Positions 7,878 to 15,175 of a stretch of DNA of 56,759 nt are shown here, piece after piece (position 1 is the stretch's first letter; the number at the start of each line of letters is the position of its first letter). The notes below the pieces were generated by a model. That model was not told the DNA's origin. It did not search any database and saw only the letters and a program-made list of their open reading frames with translations. The stretch is from Clostridia bacterium (GTDB lineage Bacteria > Bacillota > Clostridia > Oscillospirales > Acutalibacteraceae). The stretch spans positions 1 through 56,759 of the forward strand of contig JAFSFB010000008.1 in assembly GCA_017435385.1 (NCBI GenBank). The letters run 5' to 3'. Both the position numbers and the translations under genes were made by a program.

Positions 7878-8966
7878 TTATGAGATTCGGTTTATCATAT
7901 CAAAATGTTCTGTATAAAGGCGTTCGACATCGGAGTTCACCTTGAAAAAGCCTCCCTGAAGCGACATATGGTCGCCTTGATAAACAGGCATTATATTCCA
8001 GATGCCGGGAGTGATATTTTCTTTATCAAAATCCTTTGACGGAGCGTGCGAGGGTGCTTTTGCGGAAACGGTATTCACAAGACCGTCGTTTTCAAACCAG
8101 CTTTCGTCAACAACACAACCGCCCGAGGTCGTACCCTTGAGCATGCCGATCTCATCCGAACTGCCGTGAAAAAGGAACTCCATTCTTTTTTTGTCCGCTC
8201 TGTAGGTGCCGTCATCATTTTTAACGGAAGCCGTGCAAGCAATTGAAAAATAATAGGTATCCTTATCGGTAACCATATTCTTGTTGATTTCCATAGCATG
8301 GTCAATGAACATGTCATATGCAGCCGAATCATCATTATCGGGCATCAGATCTTCAAGCCCATAAGAGGTTGTGCCGTTATGAGGCGCTGCAAGCGAGGTC
8401 AGAGAATAGATCCAATCTGCTTTACCTCCGGTAAACAAGAGCGAAATTTCATCCGCAGAGGTTGAAGCTGTTTCGGCCTCATCGCCCTTTGCCATGAGAG
8501 ATGCAAAAACACGCATTGTTGCACCGCCGAAAGAATGGCCGAGAATGTTTATCTTGTTTTCGGAATCCCATTTTTCAATAAGTGCTTTATCCGTAAAATC
8601 CTTACCGAATCTCTCGTGACCGCACTTTTCGCTGTGAGCTTTGCCGTAGTCAACCACCGTACCCGTAAGCTGCGCATAAAGTTCACAAGCTCTGTCCCAC
8701 GCACTCGCTGTACCCGAAACTGAAGCGGCATAACAGTCATAGCCCTTATCCTCAAGCTTACCGAGAAGCTCGCCGCCGAACATTCCCCAATACGGCATTA
8801 ACTTATAATGAGCATCATATTGACCCCAGCCCATAAGTCCGTGCACAAAAACATAGGGATAGTTTGTATTCCACTGATCCGCATCGGGCGTTTCAACCTT
8901 TGACGGTAATAAAAGAGATAAGATGCTCATTATTATTGCCAACGGAATTGAGATTATCTTTGCCAT
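7878..8966 (-). CDS. Extracytoplasmic lipase, family I.5-like alpha/beta hydrolase
   Basis: A 362-residue protein with a hydrophobic N-terminus (MAKIISIPLAIIMSILSLLL) that may be a signal peptide or an uncleaved anchor. The YPYVFVHGLMGWG oxyanion region, the WDRACELYAQLTGTVVDYG stretch with KAHSEKCGHERFG after it, and the nucleophile elbow GHSFGG (Ser145) match the Geobacillus/Bacillus family I.5 true lipases. These hydrolyse triacylglycerols and carry a structural zinc site formed partly by the two His of this stretch. SLAAPHNGTTS supports the same family. It lies 26 bases after the secreted GH3 gene and shares its transcript. RBS AAAAGGA is 9 bases upstream. The exact lipid substrate is unknown. 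Confidence 0.8.
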   Translation of the reverse strand: MAKIISIPLAIIMSILSLLLPSKVETPDADQWNTNYPYVFVHGLMGWGQYDAHYKLMPYWGMFGGELLGKLEDKGYDCYAASVSGTASAWDRACELYAQLTGTVVDYGKAHSEKCGHERFGKDFTDKALIEKWDSENKINILGHSFGGATMRVFASLMAKGDEAETASTSADEISLLFTGGKADWIYSLTSLAAPHNGTTSYGLEDLMPDNDDSAAYDMFIDHAMEINKNMVTDKDTYYFSIACTASVKNDDGTYRADKKRMEFLFHGSSDEIGMLKGTTSGGCVVDESWFENDGLVNTVSAKAPSHAPSKDFDKENITPGIWNIMPVYQGDHMSLQGGFFKVNSDVERLYTEHFDMINRIS

Positions 8967-8992
8967 TATATTTTTTCCTTTTCCCGAACTGA

Positions 8993-11596
8993 TTAAAGAA
9001 TAAATCTGAAAGCATAGATTATAACATTCAAAATATTATTGAAAACAAATCTTACAAGCGTGAAAACATAAGGGAATTCAAACTCCCAATCATCAAAAGT
9101 ATCAAGTGAACCGATAAGAGATGAATCATAGGTTATTTCGGGATTTTTGAACGCCTTTGTTTCCATCTTCATAATGCACAGATTCTTGCAGGCTTCACGC
9201 AATGCGTTGCCGAAGCCGACGGGATCTTTTGCATACGCAAGCTTTACAGCCGCTTTATGCTGAATGAACTGCAGCGCCCACATACCCGAAAGGATCGTAT
9301 CGTTACCGTTATAAACCGCAAGAACGGGACTCATATATCCGCTGCCCGTAAAGTTGGAAGAATAGTCGGAAACAACAAAGCCTTCAAAGCCCCATTCTTC
9401 ACGGAGAAGTTCTTTGAGAAGAGCAGAGCTTGAGCCGCACCATTTTGTTCCGATTCGGTTATAAGCGGACATAATCCCCTTGGGCTGGCCTTCCTTGACG
9501 GGAATTTCAAATGCCTTGAGATAAATTTCACGCATAGCCTGCTCGTCGCACCAGGTAAAAATGCCGTTTCTGTGCGATTCCTGATCGTTAAGGGCAAAAT
9601 GCTTTATTGTTGTAACAAGGCTTTCGGAATTTGCTCCTTTGATTATTTCAGCCGCCATAATACCTGAGATGATCGGGTCCTCAGAGAAATATTCAAAGTT
9701 TCTGCCGCCTCTGGGATTTCGGTGGATGTTTGCTCCGGGAGCATACCAGGTATCGGTACCCATATCAGCGGCTTCCTTGCCTGCACCCTTGCCCATTTCA
9801 TAAGCAAGCTCAACATTCCATGTGCATCCGATTGCGGTAGCGCAGGGATATGCCGTGCCGCTGTCTGTATAAACAAGACCGTTTCTGCCCTTGACACTTG
9901 AAGGGCCGTCATTATCCATTGTATGAGGGATTCCCAGACGCTCAACGCCGTGAGTTTCATATCCACCGTTGATAACAAGCATCGTCATTTCGTCGAGTGT
10001 CAGCTGGTCAAGGAAGGCATCCCACAAGCTTTCATCCTTTGCAACATCCTGTAAAGTGATGGTTTTATCATATTTCACGCCCATTTTGGGTGCTTCGCCT
10101 TCTGTTGCGGGCTCGGGAGTTTTGTCAACATCGATCAGGTAATCATCCTTGTCAAGTTCACGCAGAGAGGGATAAGTACCGTCGACATCGGCTCTCGACA
10201 TAATTTCATATCCGCTGTAAACATCCTCAAAAAGATTTTCGATTTCCGTTCCCGTTGCCGAATCATTCTTGATTATCTTTGTTTCTGCGATCTCGTAATC
10301 ATATGTTGAGATATGATCCCTTACATCGTTTGAAACAATAATTTTATATACGCCTTTTTCGAGCACCCAGGCTTCGTTCACCTTATAATCATAGGATGCC
10401 ATATCATCTGTTTTGAATGAAACGCTGAGCGTTTCGCTTTCATCAGGGGCAAGCATATCAGTTTTCGCAAAACCTCCGAGGCAGATTGCACTCTTTTCTA
10501 TTCCGCCTTCGGTATAAGGTGCGCTGTAATAAAGCTGAACGACCTCTTTGCCTGCCGTATCGCCCGTGTTGGTAACCTTGACTTCAACGGTTATGTTTTC
10601 CGAATCAAAATCGGTTGAAACAACCTCTTTATCAAAGCTTGTGTATGAAAGACCGTAGCCGAAAGGATACTGCACCTTATCCTTTGCAAAGGTTTCAAAG
10701 TAACGGTAGCCGATATAGATGCCCTCATAATATTCAACGAAATGCTTGCCGCCGTTATATTCGTTGCTGCCAAAACATTCGCTTGAGGGATGATCTTCAA
10801 TGCTGTATGCGATGGTATCAGTAAGCTTGCCCGAGGGATTAACCTTGCCGTCAAGCATCTGAGGAACGGCAGTCATACCGAATTCTCCGGGAATCCAGAT
10901 AATCGCAGCAGCTTTGATGCTTTCATACTCATCGATCCAGCCCATTTCCATTACATTACCGATATTGAAAAGAACAACTACATTTTCAAATGCAGAAGTA
11001 ACCTTTTCAACCATCGCTTTTTCATCATCGGAAAGACTGAGCGTTTCAACCGTATGGTCGGTACCCTCTGCGCTTGTTCTGCTGATAACGATTATTGCCG
11101 TGTCAGAAAAAGCAACCGCATTTTCGAGAAGCTCATCCGTTAGATGCTTGGGGTCCATTTCTTCAAGGGTATTCTTGGCAAGAAGAACCTGAAGAAGATT
11201 GTTGATAACGGTGTTGTCTGTTTTGGGAAGTTCGTTTGAAAGACAATGCTTTTCATAAAGAGCACGAAGCTCGGAATTATATTCTATTCCTTCCGCTTCA
11301 AACGCTTCATAAAGAGTTACGGGATCATCTGTCGTTATTGCTCCCGAGCCTGCTCCGCCGAAAAACGGACAAACCGAGCCTGCGCCGAAGATATTGACCT
11401 TCTTGTTTGAGAGCGGAAGAAAATTATCCTCGTTTTTGAGAAGAATAATTCCTTCGCTTTCAATCTGAATTGCGGTTTCTTTTGTTTCCGCAATGATTTC
11501 GGGATCAACATCACCGCTTGTTGCGAATGCAACGTTGCCAAACATAAGCACAAAAACAAGTGTCAGGGAGATAACCTTGAAGAATCTTTTTTTCAT
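8993..11596 (-). CDS. Secreted GH3 beta-glycosidase with permuted domain order
   Basis: An 867-residue protein with a signal peptide (MKKRFFK start, cleavage near FATSG). The domains are inverted compared with most GH3: the alpha/beta sandwich (EGIILLKNEDNFLPL, about residues 45-300) comes first, then a fibronectin-III-like domain (EVKVTNTGDTAGKEVVQLYY), then the (beta/alpha)8 barrel (about 510-790). The nucleophile Asp sits in GFVVSDYSS near residue 742. Ruminococcus albus and Butyrivibrio beta-glucosidases have this inverted order. The last 25 residues form a hydrophobic, basic tail (FTLVRFVFNNILNVIIYAFR). I chose the second ATG because GAGGTG stands 5 bases before it and overlaps the first ATG at 11611. 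First gene of an operon with the lipase. Confidence 0.88.
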   Translation of the reverse strand: MKKRFFKVISLTLVFVLMFGNVAFATSGDVDPEIIAETKETAIQIESEGIILLKNEDNFLPLSNKKVNIFGAGSVCPFFGGAGSGAITTDDPVTLYEAFEAEGIEYNSELRALYEKHCLSNELPKTDNTVINNLLQVLLAKNTLEEMDPKHLTDELLENAVAFSDTAIIVISRTSAEGTDHTVETLSLSDDEKAMVEKVTSAFENVVVLFNIGNVMEMGWIDEYESIKAAAIIWIPGEFGMTAVPQMLDGKVNPSGKLTDTIAYSIEDHPSSECFGSNEYNGGKHFVEYYEGIYIGYRYFETFAKDKVQYPFGYGLSYTSFDKEVVSTDFDSENITVEVKVTNTGDTAGKEVVQLYYSAPYTEGGIEKSAICLGGFAKTDMLAPDESETLSVSFKTDDMASYDYKVNEAWVLEKGVYKIIVSNDVRDHISTYDYEIAETKIIKNDSATGTEIENLFEDVYSGYEIMSRADVDGTYPSLRELDKDDYLIDVDKTPEPATEGEAPKMGVKYDKTITLQDVAKDESLWDAFLDQLTLDEMTMLVINGGYETHGVERLGIPHTMDNDGPSSVKGRNGLVYTDSGTAYPCATAIGCTWNVELAYEMGKGAGKEAADMGTDTWYAPGANIHRNPRGGRNFEYFSEDPIISGIMAAEIIKGANSESLVTTIKHFALNDQESHRNGIFTWCDEQAMREIYLKAFEIPVKEGQPKGIMSAYNRIGTKWCGSSSALLKELLREEWGFEGFVVSDYSSNFTGSGYMSPVLAVYNGNDTILSGMWALQFIQHKAAVKLAYAKDPVGFGNALREACKNLCIMKMETKAFKNPEITYDSSLIGSLDTFDDWEFEFPYVFTLVRFVFNNILNVIIYAFRFIL

Positions 11597-11625
11597 CGGA
11601 ACACCTCGCATTAAATTATAGATTA

Positions 11626-11654
11626 ATTATACATTTATTTGTTTATTCTTTCAA
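11626..11654 (-). promoter_or_regulatory. Promoter for the GH3-lipase operon
   Basis: Minus strand TTGAAA (11649-11654), 17-base spacer, TATAAT (11626-11631). Confidence 0.85.
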
Positions 11655-11727
11655 TATAGAAATTTGTATTTATCTGTTCAAATTTATTCAACAGTGTTTT
11701 ATTTTGTCATATACATTACTCAAAATA

Positions 11728-11756
11728 TTGACTAAACATTATTCAGATGTTATATT
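11728..11756 (+). promoter_or_regulatory. Promoter for the GNAT gene at 11785
   Basis: TTGACT (11728-11733), 17 bases, TATATT (11751-11756). It is divergent from the GH3-lipase promoter. Confidence 0.8.
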
Positions 11757-11784
11757 TAAAAAAAAGAAGAATTGAGGAGTTTTT

Positions 11785-12336
11785 ATGTACCACTGCGGAA
11801 CGCAAAGGCTGGAAACCGAAAGACTTATCCTTAGACGATTTGTCAGCAAAGACGCTGATGCTATGTATAAAAATTGGGCATCCGATCCTGAGGTATCAAA
11901 ATATCTGACATGGCCGCCCCATTCAACCGTAAAAGACAGCAAAAATGCAGTCAAATTTTTTATAAAACGGTATTCCGACAAAAAATACTATCATTGGGCT
12001 ATAGTTTTGAAAGAAAACGGCGATGAACCCATCGGCGGAATTGATGTAGTGCTAATCAACGAAGATGTTTCAATGGTGCATATAGGATACTGCATCGGCA
12101 AAAATTGGTGGCATAAGGGTATAACTTCCGAAGCACTCAAAGCAGTTATAGATTATTTGTTTGATGTTGTCGGTGTTAACCGTATTGAATCAAGACACGA
12201 CACGAGAAATCCCAATTCAGGCAAAGTAATGATGAAATGCGGAATGAAATATGAAGGCACTTTGCGCAGTGCCGATAAAAACAATCAAGGTATCTGTGAT
12301 GTAAGTTATTATGCTTTGCTGAAATCCGAGCGATAA
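11785..12336 (+). CDS. GNAT N-acetyltransferase, RimJ/RimL-like
   Basis: A 183-residue protein beginning TQRLETERLILRRFVSKDAD, the standard opening of RimJ/RimL-type GNATs. These transfer acetyl from acetyl-CoA to protein N-termini or small amines. The acetyl-CoA loop is degenerate (IGKNWWHKGITSEAL), and VNRIESRHDTRNPNSGKVMMKCG with the MKYEGTLR end completes the fold. It is cytoplasmic. RBS GAGGAG stands 5 bases before the ATG. It is a single-gene unit between its own promoter and the hairpin at 12371. The substrate is unknown. Confidence 0.85.
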   Translation: MYHCGTQRLETERLILRRFVSKDADAMYKNWASDPEVSKYLTWPPHSTVKDSKNAVKFFIKRYSDKKYYHWAIVLKENGDEPIGGIDVVLINEDVSMVHIGYCIGKNWWHKGITSEALKAVIDYLFDVVGVNRIESRHDTRNPNSGKVMMKCGMKYEGTLRSADKNNQGICDVSYYALLKSER

Positions 12337-12370
12337 ATTCCGTTTTATCAGACCATCACACACATATATA

Positions 12371-12418
12371 AAACCACCTCTTATCGGTGCTTAATTCTGC
12401 ATCGATTGAGGTGGTTTT
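12371..12418. terminator. Hairpin repeat, copy 3, bidirectional terminator
   Basis: AAACCACCTC (12371-12380) pairs with GAGGTGGTTT (12408-12417), with the same inner ATCGGTGC/GCATCGAT arm as copy 1. Unlike copies 1 and 2, the downstream 50-base extension is absent. Confidence 0.75.
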
Positions 12419-12423
12419 GATTA

Positions 12424-12660
12424 TTATTTCTTATTGTAAAATCCGTTTGTGTCGATTTTCAGAAGCTTTATTGCCTTGCTGATAAGCGTTGAAAAATCGT
12501 TGCGAGTCAGCTTCATAACGCCTTTGATAAGCGGTGAAACTTTGAAGCCTGCCATTGCATTGACCATTCCCAGATAGAAATCATCGGGGAAACGGGCATC
12601 TTTATCTTTCGGTACGCTGTCTGCCGTTTCAAGCAGCCATTCAAGAAGCTTTGAACGCAT
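12424..12660 (-). pseudogene. Probable C-terminal remnant of a sulfatase
   Basis: This 78-codon frame opens MRSKLLEWLLETADSVPKDK, which resembles the C-terminal helix of arylsulfatase-like enzymes (a K/R-LLEW-ETAD-VP pattern). No RBS precedes the ATG, and the frame is closed by a TAA five codons upstream, so no N-terminal sulfatase domain can be attached. It could instead be a short free-standing protein of unknown function. The hairpin repeat lies directly after its stop. The remnant, the GNAT and the damaged start of the next gene suggest local decay. Confidence 0.4.
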
Positions 12661-12768
12661 ATCGGCAATACTTTAAACTGTTGCATTTTTTGATGTAATA
12701 ATGATATAATCAGGTATGCTTAAATTGCGTGATTAAATTATTTAAATCTGTATTCAACAGGTAATTGA

Positions 12769-13110
12769 ATAGCAATAACAATTAACATTTATTATTCAGG
12801 TATAAACGGCAACGCAAGAAAATTTGCAAAAGAAATGATCTCAGGCGGAATTGCCGATGAGATCCGTGCCGAGGAAGGCAATCTGAAATATGAATACTTT
12901 TTCCCGATGAACGACGATGAAACCGTTCTGCTGATTGATGCATGGAAAGACCAGACGGCACTCGACATACATCATAAGTCACCGATGATGTCAGAAATCA
13001 TCAGCTTACGTGAAAAGTATAATTTAAGCATGAAGGTTGAACGGTACATTACCAATGAATCCGGCATACCCGATCGGGATAAAGATTATATCAGGAAGGT
13101 AAAAATATGA
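12769..13110 (+). CDS. Antibiotic-biosynthesis-monooxygenase (ABM) fold protein, start codon apparently ATA
   Basis: The frame from 12769 encodes about 113 residues reading I-A-I-T-I-N-I-Y-Y-S-G-I-N-G-N-A-R-K-F-A before the first ATG at 12835. These residues are the expected first beta strand of a small ABM/YgiN-type dimeric alpha+beta barrel protein. The rest (LKYEYFFPMNDDETVLLIDA and WKDQTALDIHHKSPMM) is typical. The family's ATG position is occupied here by ATA at 12769, preceded by only a weak AGGT. An internal start at 12835 would remove the first strand. So the gene either uses a poor start or has lost it. Its stop overlaps the next gene's start (ATGA). The chemistry is unknown; it may be oxidative or stress-related. 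Confidence 0.6.
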   Translation: MAITINIYYSGINGNARKFAKEMISGGIADEIRAEEGNLKYEYFFPMNDDETVLLIDAWKDQTALDIHHKSPMMSEIISLREKYNLSMKVERYITNESGIPDRDKDYIRKVKI

Positions 13111-13730
13111 ATAATAATGACTCTCTTCAAATCCTTTTCATAAGACATGCCGAAACGAATTATAACGATATCGGCGACAGAGATCCGAGCGACGGAGAGC
13201 TTTCTGCGAACGGAGAACAACAATGTGTTGATTTGGGCGAAAAGCTGAAGGAACTGCCGATAGATGCTTTTATAACCAGCTCTCTTCTTCGCAGCTTTAA
13301 AACCGCTGTCGGAGTATGCGGCGCAAGAAGCGACAAGCCTTTGCTTGAGATCTGTCCCGAGCTTGTTGAATGCGGATGCACTCCCGGATATTTCGGCTGC
13401 AGCGAAGAATATCTTCAAAGATATTATAAAAACACAAAAATGTGTGAGAAGCTTTTCGGCACAGAAAGCTATGAATTCGGATGCGAAGCTTTTGAGGATA
13501 ATGTCGTTCGGGCAGAAAAAGTTATTTCTTACATAAAAAACAGATTTTCATACGGTGAGCGTGTTGCGGTTTTCAGTCACCACGGTTTTCTCGAGTATCT
13601 TATTCCGACCGCTTTGGGAGTTAAACCGCATATATTCAGGTTCGCTCTTGAAAATGTTTCTGTCACAGTCGTTGAATTCTTCCGTGACGGAAATGCCGTG
13701 CTTCGCTGCGTCAACAAGCTGATAAAATGA
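13107..13730 (+). CDS. Histidine phosphatase superfamily protein (phosphoglycerate-mutase-like)
   Basis: A 207-residue cytoplasmic protein with the RHG motif in the form LFIRHAETNYN. The Arg and His nucleophile lie near residue 12, the downstream STLLRS-type TSSLLRSFKTA carries the phosphate-binding Arg, and the second His is in VFSHHGFLEYL. The family includes phosphoglycerate mutases and broad phosphatases for sugar phosphates or cobalamin precursors; this length fits either. RBS AGGAAGG is 7 bases before the ATG. The start codon overlaps the stop of the ABM-fold gene, so the two are probably translated together. The substrate cannot be read. Confidence 0.85.
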   Translation: MNNNDSLQILFIRHAETNYNDIGDRDPSDGELSANGEQQCVDLGEKLKELPIDAFITSSLLRSFKTAVGVCGARSDKPLLEICPELVECGCTPGYFGCSEEYLQRYYKNTKMCEKLFGTESYEFGCEAFEDNVVRAEKVISYIKNRFSYGERVAVFSHHGFLEYLIPTALGVKPHIFRFALENVSVTVVEFFRDGNAVLRCVNKLIK

Positions 13731-13807
13731 CAAACCGATCCCAATCCGGCAAACTGAATGTTGCAGATATCCGTGAAAACTTTAAATATTATTTTTCGTA
13801 TTTCGTA

Positions 13808-13836
13808 TTGTTTTATATTCTAAATAGTGATAGAAT
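13808..13836 (+). promoter_or_regulatory. Promoter for the Gfo/Idh/MocA gene
   Basis: TTGTTT (13808-13813), 17 bases ending GTGA, TAGAAT (13831-13836). Confidence 0.7.
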
Positions 13837-13868
13837 CTGATTATTAATGATAACGGAGGTTCTTTGTT

Positions 13869-15062
13869 ATGGATAAGAAACTTAAAATAGGCGTTTTCGG
13901 TGCAAGAAGAGGTCGTGGACTTGCTCAGGGTCTTACTCTCACCGACAAAGCATATATCAGCGCAGTTTGTGACTATGATGAGTCAACTTATGAAAATATC
14001 AAGCCGTTTTGCTGTGAAGAAACAAAGTATTATAAAGATTTTGATGAATTCATTGAAAGCGGAATGGATGCCGTTGTGCTCACAAATTTCTTCCATCAGC
14101 ACGCAAAATATGCGATTATCGCTCTTGAAAAAGGAATTCATGTTCTCAGCGAAACAATGCCCGCAGTAACAATGGCTGAATGCGTTGCTATCTGCCGTGC
14201 ATCCGAAAAGAGCGGTGCAATCTATATGCTTGCGGAAAACTATGCTTATTTTGCAGTTGTCAGCAAGCTCACGGAAATCTATCAGAGCGGCACTCTCGGC
14301 GAGGCTCTTTACTGCGAAGGCGAATATGTTCATCCCATGAGCCACGAGGAATATGTTCATTACACTCCGACAACCACTCACTGGCGTGCTCTTATGCCCT
14401 CGGGCTTCTATCTGAGCCATTCATTTGCACCCCTTATGAGAGTTACAAACGATATTCCCGTTTCCGTCAATGCAAGAAGCATTTACACCGACGGCATGCG
14501 TCAGGAGCGTGAGGGTGAGCCCATAAAAGATGTTGCATCAATCATGCTCTGCACAATGAGCAGAGGTGCGGTTGCAAGAATTACCGGCTGGGCAAAATTC
14601 GGCGGTCACGGCAACTGGTATCGCTTTGCCTGCGCAAAGGGCAGCGCTGAAACCGTCAGAGGCGACGAAGGCAAGATCCGCCTTGTTTATAACGATTGGG
14701 AGATTCCCGAAGGCGTTGAAAAAGAAAAGGTTTCAACTGTCGGCTATCCCTTTGACAAGGATAAAGCAAGGCAGTGCGGTCACTCGGGCGGCGACTACTA
14801 TGTTGCTCACGAATTCATCAGCTGCATTCTCGAAGGCAGACAGCCTTATTTCAACGCTTACCGTTCAGCGGCCATGAGTGCGGTTGCTATCCTCGGCTGG
14901 AGAAGCAGCCTTCACAACGGTGCCGAATATAAGATTCCCGATTTCTCCAACGAAGAAGAAAGAAAGGCTTATGAAAACGATAATCTTTCACCCTTCCCCG
15001 ATGAAAACGGCGTTGCAAACTATCCCTGCACAAAATATGATGCAGATAAATACAACATCTGA
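13869..15062 (+). CDS. Gfo/Idh/MocA family NAD(P)-dependent oxidoreductase
   Basis: A 397-residue cytoplasmic protein. The Rossmann start is KIGVFGARRGRGLAQGL, where the usual G-x-G-x-x-G is replaced by GARRGRG. It continues with the acidic ribose-binding residue in AVCDYDE, then HVLSETMPAVTM in the position of the family's conserved EKP motif. In this protein the lysine of EKP is replaced (SETMP), so the catalytic site differs from the standard. The C-terminal sheet domain includes THWRALMPSGFYLSHSFAPL. Substrates in the family are sugars, inositols or glycosides. RBS GGAGG precedes the ATG by 9 bases. It is a monocistronic unit just before the GH95 operon. It may act on a glycoside or modified sugar. 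Confidence 0.85.
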   Translation: MDKKLKIGVFGARRGRGLAQGLTLTDKAYISAVCDYDESTYENIKPFCCEETKYYKDFDEFIESGMDAVVLTNFFHQHAKYAIIALEKGIHVLSETMPAVTMAECVAICRASEKSGAIYMLAENYAYFAVVSKLTEIYQSGTLGEALYCEGEYVHPMSHEEYVHYTPTTTHWRALMPSGFYLSHSFAPLMRVTNDIPVSVNARSIYTDGMRQEREGEPIKDVASIMLCTMSRGAVARITGWAKFGGHGNWYRFACAKGSAETVRGDEGKIRLVYNDWEIPEGVEKEKVSTVGYPFDKDKARQCGHSGGDYYVAHEFISCILEGRQPYFNAYRSAAMSAVAILGWRSSLHNGAEYKIPDFSNEEERKAYENDNLSPFPDENGVANYPCTKYDADKYNI

Positions 15063-15089
15063 TTTTTTTAACAGATAATGATTCATTTA

Positions 15090-15127
15090 AACAACTCTCA
15101 GAATTATTCCGGGAGTTGTTTTTTTTA
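15090..15127 (+). terminator. Terminator whose T run overlaps the next promoter
   Basis: AACAACTC (15090-15097) pairs with GAGTTGTT (15113-15120), followed by an unbroken T run to 15126. The TTGTTT at 15116-15121 inside it is also the best -35 box for the GH95 operon. Confidence 0.8.
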
Positions 15128-15143
15128 AATTTAATGATATAAT
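15116..15143 (+). promoter_or_regulatory. Promoter for the GH95-GH92-kinase-murQ operon
   Basis: TTGTTT (15116-15121), 16 bases ending AATGA, TATAAT (15138-15143). Confidence 0.65.
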
Positions 15144-15175
15144 ATATAAAAATTGCTATATAGGTTGTGAAATAT

